Of a DNA stretch of 64,000 nt, positions 54,098 to 62,064 are shown piece by piece. Positions within the stretch are counted from its first letter, which is position 1; each line of letters begins with the position of its first letter. Under the pieces are notes generated by a model. It did not search any database. It saw only the letters and a list, made by a program, of their open reading frames with translations, and was not told where the DNA came from. Source of the stretch: Clostridiales bacterium (GTDB lineage: Bacteria > Bacillota > Clostridia > Christensenellales > Aristaeellaceae); the NCBI GenBank assembly GCA_012517815.1, contig JAAYUF010000133.1, forward strand, positions 1 through 64,000. The letters are read 5' to 3'. The translations under genes were made by a program, and so were the position numbers.

Positions 54098-55839
54098 TCT
54101 ATCGCCTCCCTCAGGGCGGGCAGGCGGATGAGCACCTCGGTGCCCTCGTCCAGCGCGCTGCGGATGGTCAAGCCATATTGCCTGCCGAAGGTCAGTTGGA
54201 TACGCTCGTGCACGTTTTTCACCCCGATGCCCGATTTGCCGGCGGGCGTGTGCAGAATCGTGGCCACCTGTGCGGGCGGCATGCCGCCCCCGTTGTCCCG
54301 GACCCGCAGGATCAGGTCCCCGTCCTCCAGGCTGGAACTGATCTCCACCAGCCCCTCGTCCACCGGGTATTCCTCCAGCCCGTGCTGGATGGCATTTTCC
54401 ACGATCGGCTGCACGATGAGCTTGATGGTGCGCAGTTCCAGCGTGTCGGGGTCGGGGGAGATGGTGAAGGTGAACTTGTTCTTAAAACGCATCTGCTGGA
54501 TGATCAGGTAGTTGCGCACATGCTCCAGCTCTTCGCGCACGGAGATCATGTTGCGGCCCTTGCTGATGGAAATGCGGAAGAGCCTTGCCAGCGCCGTGAC
54601 CATCACGATGGCTTCGCGGCCGCGGCCGCGTTCCTCCATCCACACGATCGAATCCAGCGTATTATAGAGGAAGTGGGGGTTGATCTGCGCTTGCAGGGCG
54701 TTGAGCTCGTGGAGGCGCTTAACCTCCTGCTCGTGCACGATCTGGTCCATCAGCCGCCGGATGCGGATGAGCATATGGTTAAACGTCCGGCTGAGGGAGC
54801 GGATCTCCGCAAACCCCTGTTCCTGAATGGATACCTCCAGATTGCCGGCCTCCACCTTGGACATGACCTGTTCCAGCATCCGGATGGGCTTGGATACGTA
54901 CGCGCCCGACAGGGTCGCCACCGCCATGGAGAGCAGCACGCCCGCCAGCAGCACCGACAGCGTGATGCGGATCAGCTCCGGCTGGATGGAGAGAATCTCG
55001 TCCAGATAGGCCACGCCGACCATTCTCCAGCGGGTATAATCCACCGTGGTGATGATCAGCAGGCGTTCCCGTCCGTCCAGCTCGTCCCGGCAGCGGCCGA
55101 AAACCTGCCCGCGGACCGCATCGAGGTTTTCGCGCTTCAGCCCGGCGTAGATCAGCTGCTGCTGGGGGTGGTACACCAGCTCCGTCTCGGTATCCACCAG
55201 ATAGACATAGCCGCTTTTCCCCAGGCTGATGTTCTCGCACAGGCTGGTGATGGCCGTAAAGTTGAAATCTGCCATCAGCACGCCGGTTTCCCGCTGCCCG
55301 TCGCGCAGGTATTCCACGCGGCGGCTCAGGGTGATCACCCACGCGTACTGGCCGGCAAAGATGTTTTGCACATAGGGTGAGGAAAAGTACACCGTGGCCG
55401 TGCTGGCGCGGATCGCCTTCTGAAACCAGCCGTAGGAGCTCACTTCCCGCGGGGATTTGGAAAGCTCCCCGGCGGTGCTTACCAGCAGGCGGCCGTCCGG
55501 CGAGAAAAGCGCCATGGCCGCCACATCCTTGCGGCTGGATTTAAGGAAGGCCATCACCGTGCCCAGCGCCTCGGGCGAGGCCTCGGAGGCGCCGGATACC
55601 AGATTGCCGAAATAGTCCATCGTTTCCAGCATGGTGTTGACGTACACGCCCAAGCTTGCGTTGCCCTGATCCACCGTCTGGCGGGTGCGCTCCATCGCGT
55701 TTTCTTCCAGCAGCACGTTCAGGCGCGTCACCAGGCTTACGCTTACCAGCAGCAGCAGGATCATCCCGACCATGAAAAAGCCGGTGATGACCATCTGCAG
55801 GCTCTGCCCCCGGCCCCCCGCCGCCGCGCGCGCCTTCAT
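54094..55839 (-). CDS. Sensor histidine kinase, YesM type
   Basis: Membrane histidine kinase of 581 aa: helix near 15-38, dCache-like sensor domain (IRASTATVYFSSPYVQNIFAG, YVYLVDTETELVYHPQQQ), second helix, HAMP, His in LNALQAQINPHFLYNTLD, HATPase motifs IVENAIQHGLEEY, RDNGGGMPP and GIGVKNVHERI. It overlaps the response-regulator gene (ATGA) and the sugar-binding protein gene. Likely controls mglBAC. Confidence 0.93.
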   Translation of the reverse strand: MKARAAAGGRGQSLQMVITGFFMVGMILLLLVSVSLVTRLNVLLEENAMERTRQTVDQGNASLGVYVNTMLETMDYFGNLVSGASEASPEALGTVMAFLKSSRKDVAAMALFSPDGRLLVSTAGELSKSPREVSSYGWFQKAIRASTATVYFSSPYVQNIFAGQYAWVITLSRRVEYLRDGQRETGVLMADFNFTAITSLCENISLGKSGYVYLVDTETELVYHPQQQLIYAGLKRENLDAVRGQVFGRCRDELDGRERLLIITTVDYTRWRMVGVAYLDEILSIQPELIRITLSVLLAGVLLSMAVATLSGAYVSKPIRMLEQVMSKVEAGNLEVSIQEQGFAEIRSLSRTFNHMLIRIRRLMDQIVHEQEVKRLHELNALQAQINPHFLYNTLDSIVWMEERGRGREAIVMVTALARLFRISISKGRNMISVREELEHVRNYLIIQQMRFKNKFTFTISPDPDTLELRTIKLIVQPIVENAIQHGLEEYPVDEGLVEISSSLEDGDLILRVRDNGGGMPPAQVATILHTPAGKSGIGVKNVHERIQLTFGRQYGLTIRSALDEGTEVLIRLPALREAIE

Positions 55840-57452
55840 GCCTTGTTCTCCCGGGCGTTACGCCGCGCCTGCGAGGGCGAGATCCCAAAGAATTTCTTGA
55901 ACGAATAGCTGAAATAGCTGGGCTCCCCCATGCCGACCATGGCGGCGATATCGGCCGTTTTCAGGTCGCTGCCGGTCAGCAGGGTCATGGCTTTGCCCAT
56001 GCGAAGCTCCGTCAGGTACTGGTGCAGGGTGATTTTCATCTCGCGCTTGAACAGCGTGCTGAAATAGGCCGCGCTGATGTGCAGGTGGCGGCAGACTTTT
56101 TCCAGGCTGATGTCGCTGCTCATGTAGTGCTCCTGCAGATATTCCGCCGCCCGTTGCGCCAGCCTGCGACCGCTTTCGGTACGTGAGTCCTGCACGTTTT
56201 CGGTAAGCCTCCGGCACAGGGCGCTCAGGAGCGCGTCCGCCTCCTCCAGTTCCTTGCAACGGAGGATCGCTTCCGGGGAGGCGGCTTCCTCGCCCTGTCC
56301 CGGCCAGTCCAGCCCCATATCGCGCGCCGTGCGCACGAGGGTCGTCAGCACCTCCATCAGGTACACCTGAAAATCCCGGTACGTGGCCTGCGAACGGCGC
56401 ACTTCCTCCATAAGCAGGTGCACCTGCTTTTCAGCCTCGGCCGTGTCCCCCAGCTTGATGGCGTTGGAAAGCGCGCGCAGCGCGATTTCCTCCGCAGCCA
56501 GCTGGTTGGCGCTGTCGGGTTCCATATCCGCGATCGCCAGCACCTGGTTTTTCCCCAGCAGCGCCGACTGGTTGAGCGCGGACTGCGCCTGTTCCGCCGC
56601 GTGGTGCAGCTGGCCCAGCTGTTCGCAGGGGTTGCTCACACCCGCCGCCAGATCGCAGTCCAGATAGCGTTTGACCGTCTGGCAGGCGGCGTCCAGCAGC
56701 GCCGGAATGCCCGCGAAAGGCTGGGTTTCCTCCCCTTCCAGCAGGAACAGCACCGCGACCAGCCGGTTGAAGTGGAACACCTGACATTCCGCTTCGCTCT
56801 CCAGCACTTCGGATACGATGTTGATCACGGCAAAGCGCATGAGATCGGGGTTGCGCAGCAGATCCTCGTCGCCCGTTTCCGCCGAGCCGATGCTTAAAAG
56901 GGCCACGGCGTAGCGCTCGCAGGCGAGCGGCAGCCCGTACTGTCTGGCGCTTTCCAGCGCCTCGGCCGCGGATACGCCGCCCGTGAGCAGCGAGGTGAGC
57001 AGCAGTTCGCGCAGGATGGGGAGGCTCGCGCGGAAATGCGCCTGCAGCGCCCGCACGTTGCCGCGCTGGGCAAAATCCTCGTCCAGATGCGCCTTGACGC
57101 GGCGAAGCACCTCGATAAACTCCTCGGAAGAGATGGGCTTGAGGATATAGTCCTTGATCTGGATCTGGACGGCCTGGCGGGCATACTCAAACTCATCGTA
57201 GCCGCTCAAGACGATAAACTGCACCGTGGGCAGTGTTTTCCGCATGCGGCGCGCCATCTCCAGGCCATCCAGAAAGGGCATCCGAATATCTGTGACTACC
57301 AGATCGGGGGTGACGGTCTCGGCGATCTGCAGCGCCTCTAAACCGTTTTCCGCAACCCCGACAATCTGGAAACCCTCCTGCGCCCAATTAATAATCTCCA
57401 GCAAACCGTCGCGGATCTCAGGCTCGTCGTCTACCAGCATCAGTCGGTACAT
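55836..57452 (-). CDS. AraC-type response regulator, YesN-like
   Basis: Regulator of 538 aa. Receiver: RLMLVDDEPEIRDG, LVVTDIRMPFLDGLEMA, VLSGYDEFEYARQAVQ and YILKPISSEEF. C-terminal AraC helices: ISLEKVCRHLHISAAYFSTLFKREM and TADIAAMVGMGEPSYFSYSFKKF. I prefer ATG 57452, since AAGGA is 9 bases upstream and YesN proteins start MY-L-VDDE; ATG 57464 is the alternative. First gene of the TCS/binding-protein operon preceding mglBAC. Confidence 0.92.
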   Translation of the reverse strand: MYRLMLVDDEPEIRDGLLEIINWAQEGFQIVGVAENGLEALQIAETVTPDLVVTDIRMPFLDGLEMARRMRKTLPTVQFIVLSGYDEFEYARQAVQIQIKDYILKPISSEEFIEVLRRVKAHLDEDFAQRGNVRALQAHFRASLPILRELLLTSLLTGGVSAAEALESARQYGLPLACERYAVALLSIGSAETGDEDLLRNPDLMRFAVINIVSEVLESEAECQVFHFNRLVAVLFLLEGEETQPFAGIPALLDAACQTVKRYLDCDLAAGVSNPCEQLGQLHHAAEQAQSALNQSALLGKNQVLAIADMEPDSANQLAAEEIALRALSNAIKLGDTAEAEKQVHLLMEEVRRSQATYRDFQVYLMEVLTTLVRTARDMGLDWPGQGEEAASPEAILRCKELEEADALLSALCRRLTENVQDSRTESGRRLAQRAAEYLQEHYMSSDISLEKVCRHLHISAAYFSTLFKREMKITLHQYLTELRMGKAMTLLTGSDLKTADIAAMVGMGEPSYFSYSFKKFFGISPSQARRNARENKA

Positions 57453-57464
57453 GTCAGGTTTCAT

Positions 57465-57736
57465 CCTTTTTCGCTCAGAAATCACAGTACGTAGAATATA
57501 GCATAAATCGGCGGCAATAGGAAGGGGCACCTCACGAAACCGGCGGCGAACCCTGTTGCGGCGGCGCCCGGGCATGCCGGGCGGGGGCCGCAGGGGCGGC
57601 GGCTGGCTTCCTGCGGGTTTCCCGCGGTTTGCCCAAGCCCGCAATGCCCCGCAAACGCTTGCCGCAGCGCTTGTTCAGCTGAAAAACCTTTCGGTGATGC
57701 ATACGCGGCAAATCGGTTGCGGATGAAAAATTAGGC
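57465..57736. other. Intergenic region upstream of the response regulator and tRNA
   Basis: About 270 bases without a gene. TATATT on the minus strand near 57495-57500 could be the -10 box of the response-regulator operon. The rest is GC-rich without recognisable features. Confidence 0.4.
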
Positions 57737-57765
57737 TTGCATTTTAACCGGAAGTTTGCTATACT
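57737..57765 (+). promoter_or_regulatory. Promoter of tRNA-Ala
   Basis: -35 TTGCAT (57737-57742), 17-bp spacer, -10 TATACT (57760-57765), about 60 bases upstream of the mature tRNA 5' end. Confidence 0.8.
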
Positions 57766-57823
57766 TTATAAGCTGGTTCAGGAGATCGGATCTCGGGACG
57801 CGCTCCGGACGGCATGGACAGGG

Positions 57824-59443
57824 TTAACGTATGGGGCTATAGCACAGTTGGTAGCGCGCGACATTCGCATTGTCGAGGCCAGGGGTTCGAATCCCCTTAG
57901 CTCCACCAAACCGCCCAGCGGTCGAACACTCTTTTGTTCGGCCGCTGGGCTTTTTTTCGTCCTCTTCCACATCGGCTAAACCTTCCAATTCGGACACGTT
58001 TTCGATCATATCGATGTAGGAAATCTGCTTTCCTTCCCGGATATTGTAATAAATGACGATCTTATCGTCGTACAGGTAAATGGAATTGATAAACACGTCG
58101 ATGATCCGCCGGCGGAAGGGTTCATCGAAGAGATCGCCTTTGCAGAACTGACGCAGCCACGCCATGATCTCTTCGCGGGTATAGCGGATGGAGGCGGCGA
58201 CGCGGAGCTTTGCCAGATCGATCTCCATGTCCGTCTTTTTCGTGTCGAGTTCTTCACAGCGCGCCTGGTATCGATCGGCCATCTTTTCGTTTGTGGTGGC
58301 CAGAATGCGATCCATCAGTTTCTGAATTTCGCCTTCCGCAAGGGCAATCTTCCGTTCCAGATCGCGCACGGTGGCCATATCGAATTCCTTGTCGTACTCC
58401 GCGAGGATCGCGTCGGCGATGTATTCGAGGCGATCCGGCGTGAGAACGTACTCCATCGTCTGCTCCACGACGTACCATTCGAGGAAGTCTTTCCGTTCGT
58501 TGAGCTTTTCGCACTCGTGAAGCTTCTTCTTTTTGCTGCAGGCGTAATAATAATAAACGGAACCGTTCTTACTGCGGCCACACTCGCCGGTGACGGGAGA
58601 GCCACACAGCGCGCAGAAGAGCTTGCCTTGCAATAGGTATTCCATTTTCGCGGACGCACGTCCTCCGCCGGAGCGCCGCATGGACGCGATCTTCCGCTGA
58701 ACGGTATCAAAAAGCACCGGTTCCACGATCGCCGGGCAGCCGCCTTCCACGGGAATACCGTCGTGCGTGTACTCGCCGATGTACTTCCGGTTTTTGAGAA
58801 CGGCCTTTAACCAGCTGTGGCCAATGGGAAGCCCGCGCCCGGAGCGCAGGCCCTGCGCGTTCAGCCAGTTGATGATCGCCTGCGAGCCTTCGCCGCCGGC
58901 GTACATGGCAAAGATTTTCTGGACGTATTCGGCGTTCACAGGATCGATTGTGAGCCGCTTTTCCTTGACGGCATAACCGAACGGCAAGGGGCCGCCCACA
59001 AACGTGCCTTTCAAGGCGGATTCACGCATACCGCGCTTGATCTTTACTTTCAAATCTTCACTGTAGTATTCGGCGGAGGCTTCCAGCAACGCCTCCAAAA
59101 GGATAGATTCAGGGTTGTCCCCTATGTTTTCGATAGCGGAGACAACCTTCACACCGTAGGCTTTCAGCTTGTGCTTGTACATGGCCGAATCGTACCGGTT
59201 GCGGGTAAACCGATCCAGCTTCCAGACAATGATCCGCTGGAATTGCTTTTTCGAGGCATCAGCGATCATCCGTTGAAAATCCGGCCGGTCGTCCGTTTTC
59301 CCGGACAAGGCACGGTCGATATACTCGCCGATCACGGTTAAGCCTTCACGCTTCGCGTAGGAGTAGCAATCGCGCAGCTGGCCTTCGATGGACTGTTCTG
59401 TTTGATTGTGCGAGGAATACCGGGCATAGATAACGGCGTTCAT
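57824..59443 (-). CDS. Large serine recombinase (site-specific integrase)
   Basis: Serine recombinase of 539 aa as annotated. Catalytic domain: IYARYSSHNQTEQSIEGQL (Ser10), VWKLDRFTRNRYD; recombinase domain LKGTFVGGPLPFGYAV; zinc ribbon CALCGSPV...CSKKKKLHEC; a coiled coil about 370-430 and a conserved C-terminal part to about residue 500. The last 40 or so residues (from KKPSGRTKE) are read through the tRNA terminator and the antisense strand of tRNA-Ala, so that tail is host DNA, probably acquired on integration. Likely mediates integration of the element to the right. Confidence 0.9.
   Translation of the reverse strand: MNAVIYARYSSHNQTEQSIEGQLRDCYSYAKREGLTVIGEYIDRALSGKTDDRPDFQRMIADASKKQFQRIIVWKLDRFTRNRYDSAMYKHKLKAYGVKVVSAIENIGDNPESILLEALLEASAEYYSEDLKVKIKRGMRESALKGTFVGGPLPFGYAVKEKRLTIDPVNAEYVQKIFAMYAGGEGSQAIINWLNAQGLRSGRGLPIGHSWLKAVLKNRKYIGEYTHDGIPVEGGCPAIVEPVLFDTVQRKIASMRRSGGGRASAKMEYLLQGKLFCALCGSPVTGECGRSKNGSVYYYYACSKKKKLHECEKLNERKDFLEWYVVEQTMEYVLTPDRLEYIADAILAEYDKEFDMATVRDLERKIALAEGEIQKLMDRILATTNEKMADRYQARCEELDTKKTDMEIDLAKLRVAASIRYTREEIMAWLRQFCKGDLFDEPFRRRIIDVFINSIYLYDDKIVIYYNIREGKQISYIDMIENVSELEGLADVEEDEKKPSGRTKECSTAGRFGGAKGIRTPGLDNANVARYQLCYSPIR
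57833..57908 (+). tRNA. tRNA-Ala (anticodon CGC)
   Basis: Cloverleaf of 76 bases with encoded CCA. Acceptor GGGGCTA pairs with TAGCTCC, the D arm is GCAC-AGTTGGTA-GCGC (one A-C mismatch), the anticodon arm is CGACA-TTCGCAT-TGTCG with anticodon CGC (57866-57868 region, reads GCG), and the T arm is AGGGG-TTCGAAT-CCCCT. It is followed by its own terminator and borders a serine-recombinase gene, so it is the probable insertion site of the downstream element. Confidence 0.93.
57913..57957 (+). terminator. Terminator of tRNA-Ala
   Basis: GCCCAGCGG and CCGCTGGGC, with inner GAAC/GTTC pairs, form a hairpin followed by TTTTTTT. It lies within the 3' part of the recombinase frame on the opposite strand. 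Confidence 0.92.
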
Positions 59444-59637
59444 GGCTTATACTCCATTACGGCATCATAAAGCCAGCGTTTCATATGATCGTCAACGCAG
59501 CGGCCTTTCAGTTCTTCCACGTCGAAGCCATTGTCGAGGAGCCAGAAAACCTTCTTCCGAAAAGCATACGAATAACCGCCCATGTAGGAAAGGCGGAGGG
59601 ACACAATTTGCTTTTCGTGATATGTGAGCTTGTTCAT
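59440..59637 (-). CDS. Small protein upstream of the recombinase
   Basis: Protein of 65 aa (HEKQIVSLRLSYMGGYSYAF, FWLLDNGFDVEELKGR, WLYDAVMEYKP), basic and probably helical. Its stop overlaps the recombinase start by 4 bases, implying co-translation. It could be an accessory directionality or DNA-binding factor, but I recognise no family. Confidence 0.65.
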   Translation of the reverse strand: MNKLTYHEKQIVSLRLSYMGGYSYAFRKKVFWLLDNGFDVEELKGRCVDDHMKRWLYDAVMEYKP

Positions 59638-59638
59638 A

Positions 59639-60232
59639 TTACGGCGTTAGAAGATCAACGACAGATGAATAATCGGGAGAAGGATCAACATCAAAAATCA
59701 AAAAGTACCACTCTATCAAAGAGCCGCCAAGATCAAAAGAGGTATAGTCTTGACGAAGCGTATACATTATATCTCCGTTTACAACGGAATATGAATGGTC
59801 AAAGCTACCAGAAGTAGATAAACCGTCAGACATGGAACTGATGATTTCTTTGGAAATGGAACTTGCCATTTTTTCATCAGGGGACGGAAGCGAATATAAG
59901 ATCATCGTGTTGATGATGGGCAAAACTATATCGGTATTTTCGGGAACCGCTTTGAATTGAGCTTGATAACGGACAGGTTCACCAGCGTCGTTATAAAGCA
60001 CGTGAAAACTGGCGGGATACTTTTCAAAGTCAACACTTTTCGCATAAACAGCGCATTCTGGATCGTCTGGCGTGTATTCCTCCATGCTAGAAGAAAGTGC
60101 AATGTCAGAATCGAAGAACGAATTTACAACGTTTTCAACATAATCACTTTGCAAGGGAATGGCGAAGGACGCGAAGGCTGGAAAACAGAAAAACACCAAT
60201 ACGAGAAGTGAAACGAAAAACGATTTTTTCAT
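59639..60232 (-). CDS. Secreted protein of unknown function
   Basis: Protein of 197 aa with a signal peptide (FFVSLLVLVFFCFPAFASFA). The mature part is acidic with Ser/Asp-rich stretches and no recognised domain. AAAGGGGTG precedes the ATG at 60232; an ATG at 60250 lacks a ribosome site. AT content is higher than in the host genes. It lies between the repressor gene and the recombinase and may be a lysogenic-conversion or element-encoded cargo gene. Confidence 0.7.
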   Translation of the reverse strand: MKKSFFVSLLVLVFFCFPAFASFAIPLQSDYVENVVNSFFDSDIALSSSMEEYTPDDPECAVYAKSVDFEKYPASFHVLYNDAGEPVRYQAQFKAVPENTDIVLPIINTMILYSLPSPDEKMASSISKEIISSMSDGLSTSGSFDHSYSVVNGDIMYTLRQDYTSFDLGGSLIEWYFLIFDVDPSPDYSSVVDLLTP

Positions 60233-60253
60233 AACAGGCACCCCTTTCATTAT

Positions 60254-60625
60254 TCAGGCTTCCTCACTCTCCACATAGGGAACACAATCAGTTTTTTTGT
60301 ACGTATTTACCGCCATGACAAGGGTTTGCTGCATATACTCCTTGCCTTGCTGCGACAAAGAGCGGTAACCTTCCAGAAGAATAGATTCATCGGACGACAA
60401 ATTCGATTCAGGAGAAGCGCCTGAACCAGTTAAAACCCATTCAATAGAAACATTGTATTTATCACATAGCAGAATTAAAGAATCGGAATCAATGCGTGAA
60501 ACAGCGCGTTCGTAATTGCTAATCGACTGGGGTTTAACAGAAATTGTTTGAGCTGCTTCTTCTTGTGTTATACCGGCTTTTTCACGTGCAAACTTCAAAC
60601 GGTTTGCAATATCTTGCCTTCCCAT
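60254..60625 (-). CDS. XRE-family repressor (CI-like)
   Basis: Helix-turn-helix repressor of 123 aa: IANRLKFAREKAGITQEEAA, then QTISVKPQSISNYERAVSRI is the HTH, followed by a C-terminal dimerisation region without a LexA-like peptidase. The ATG at 60625 follows AGGTGG. Divergent from a small Cro-like gene across a region with three related operator sites, so it is the probable element immunity repressor. Confidence 0.85.
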   Translation of the reverse strand: MGRQDIANRLKFAREKAGITQEEAAQTISVKPQSISNYERAVSRIDSDSLILLCDKYNVSIEWVLTGSGASPESNLSSDESILLEGYRSLSQQGKEYMQQTLVMAVNTYKKTDCVPYVESEEA

Positions 60626-60671
60626 ATCAATCACCACCTGAATGCATTATATACAAACATCTGGAAAAAGT

Positions 60672-60756
60672 AAATAATTCTTTGAGTATTCTATAAAAAA
60701 CGGTTGACATTAAAAGAATCTTTGTTTATTATAAATACGAACACAAAGATTCTTTG
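60672..60756. promoter_or_regulatory. Divergent switch region with three operator-like sites
   Basis: Three related 13-bp sites: AAATAATTCTTTG (60672-60684, right half only), AAAAGAATCTTTG (60712-60724) and CAAAGATTCTTTG (60744-60756, a perfect 6-1-6 palindrome). The plus-strand promoter TTGACA (60704-60709), 17-bp spacer, TATTAT (60727-60732) contains the second site in its spacer. On the minus strand TATAAT near 60645-60650 serves the repressor. This layout matches a phage-type lysis/lysogeny or maintenance switch. Confidence 0.75.
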
Positions 60757-60773
60757 AGATCGGAGGATGAAGC

Positions 60774-60992
60774 ATGAAAGCATCTTATGCGGTAAACGAG
60801 CGGATTGCGCGGATTATAAAAGAACGCGGGATCAGGTGCGCTCATGTGGCAAAGATGAGCGGGCTTACAAACAGCGACGTTTACAGGATCACACGAAACG
60901 AAAGACCTGTTTACGCCGAGGAGATCATACCGATTGCGGAGGCTTTGAACGTGGGATTGAACGAGCTTGTGCCCACCACCAAGACCGCCTAA
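60774..60992 (+). CDS. Small XRE-family (Cro-like) regulator
   Basis: Protein of 72 aa, single helix-turn-helix: VNERIARIIKERGIRCAHVA, SGLTNSDVYRITRNERPVYAEEI. Preceded by GGAGGATG and by the strong promoter at 60704-60732. Divergent from the CI-like repressor. The tail ends TTKTA, directly followed by a fragment of another XRE protein (60997-61083). Confidence 0.85.
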   Translation: MKASYAVNERIARIIKERGIRCAHVAKMSGLTNSDVYRITRNERPVYAEEIIPIAEALNVGLNELVPTTKTA

Positions 60993-60996
60993 CCCC

Positions 60997-61083
60997 CGCA
61001 AGCAGCTCCGCGCGGAGCACATCCCGCAGATAGCCAACGCACTGGGCGTAACACCGAACGACATCTTTCAAAAGAGCGCGTGA
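60997..61083 (+). pseudogene. Orphan C-terminal fragment of an XRE-family protein
   Basis: In a frame different from the gene before it, codons read RKQLRAEHIPQIANALGVTP and then NDIFQKSA before a TGA at 61081-61083. That is the usual end of an HTH_3 domain (IPQIANALGV-NDIF), but the N-terminal part and a start are missing. It looks like a relic from recombination or a frameshift between two HTH genes. Confidence 0.55.
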
Positions 61084-61138
61084 CGCGCCATACAGCGCGT
61101 GAGCGAATACACACCCACAACAGAAAGGAGCCTACACC

Positions 61139-61336
61139 ATGGAAAACACGACGGTAAGGATCAAGGTAACGGGGATGAAGGAACTGGACGCGGCCATCAA
61201 AAGGCTGGAGGACGCACGCGAGGCAATGGTCGCGGCGATTAACGGGGTAAGCCACACGATCTTTGGGAACACGATCAAAGTGGAATGCGACGTGGAGCTG
61301 AACGTGAACGAAGAACCCGCCGACAGCGGCAACTGA
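61139..61336 (+). CDS. Small phage-type protein
   Basis: Protein of 65 aa, first half predicted helical (MKELDAAIKRLEDAREAM), second half likely strands (NTIKVECDVELNVNEE). GAAAGGAGCC precedes the start. No function recognised; a small early gene of the mobile element. Confidence 0.7.
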   Translation: MENTTVRIKVTGMKELDAAIKRLEDAREAMVAAINGVSHTIFGNTIKVECDVELNVNEEPADSGN

Positions 61337-61350
61337 CGGCGGGCGGAGGA

Positions 61351-61482
61351 TTAACGGGACGACTGTTTGCGAAGATCGGTAATCATGTTCAGGATCGGGA
61401 TCAAGTCTTTGGCGGTAAGCGGATCGTTCGGGTGGTTTGAAGCAAGCTCAACGAGATAAGCCATGGACTGATCGTAAGACAT
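61351..61482 (-). CDS. Possible small minus-strand gene
   Basis: A 43-residue frame (SYDQSMAYLVELASNHPNDP then TAKDLIPILNMITDLRKQSS) with protein-like composition, but no ribosome site and opposite to its neighbours. It may be the end of a gene or noise. Confidence 0.35.
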   Translation of the reverse strand: MSYDQSMAYLVELASNHPNDPLTAKDLIPILNMITDLRKQSSR

Positions 61483-61633
61483 AAGCCGGAAGCATACCGC
61501 GGCGGGGGCGTTGAGCCTTCGCCGCGGAGAAGCCGAAGAAGGTAATGGGCCACGGCGTGCGCAAGCCGTGACGGTTGCAAGCCCGTAATGCCGAAGAGGC
61601 AAACACAGAGCACCTAACAAGGAGGACAACAGC

Positions 61634-61888
61634 ATGGCCGAACGATTGAAACGCGGGGAAGCGCTGGTGCGGATCGGACAGACCGCCTTGCGCGCGCCGG
61701 ACGGAACCTACCTGCCGGCGGTGCCGCTCTACATCAAGGTAAAAGCTTCGGAGGTGGACAAGACCGAAGTTTCGGAAGGCGAACACGGGCTGGCGGCGGA
61801 CATGGCCGGGGTGTTTGCAAAGAAATACAAACAGTACGTAGACGGAACGAAACCAACAAAGAGGACGCAGAAAGGGAAAGCGTCCTGA
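61634..61888 (+). CDS. Small protein of unknown function
   Basis: Protein of 84 aa preceded by AAGGAGGACA. RIGQTALRAPDGTYLPAVPL then IYIKV-like strand and a basic C-terminus (TKPTKRTQKGKAS). Probably a phage or conjugative-element early gene; no family recognised. Confidence 0.7.
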   Translation: MAERLKRGEALVRIGQTALRAPDGTYLPAVPLYIKVKASEVDKTEVSEGEHGLAADMAGVFAKKYKQYVDGTKPTKRTQKGKAS

Positions 61889-61905
61889 AAGGAGGCGAAC
61901 CGTGC

Positions 61906-62064
61906 ATGATGTGCCCAAAGTGCGAAGCGCGCGGCTACGTAGTTACCACAGAACCCAAAGACGATTGCACATTGCGATATTACCGGTGCCATGAGTGCGG
62001 GAACCGATGGAAAACCATAGAGCGGATCGTGAAAGCGGGGAAAACCGATGAACAAAAAGGATAA
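61906..62064 (+). CDS. Small zinc-ribbon protein
   Basis: A 52-aa frame with CPKC near the start and CHEC later (MMCPKCEARGYVVTTE, YRCHECGNRWKTIERIV), a classic small zinc ribbon such as in Ogr/Delta-like regulators. AAAGGAGG lies 11 bases upstream. Its 3' end overlaps the next gene by 17 bases. Confidence 0.75.
   Translation: MMCPKCEARGYVVTTEPKDDCTLRYYRCHECGNRWKTIERIVKAGKTDEQKG

Noticed and set aside
57778-57972. Minus-strand ORF with a GFEPLAST-like peptide
   Set aside because: This is the familiar artefact of translating the antisense strand of a tRNA gene.
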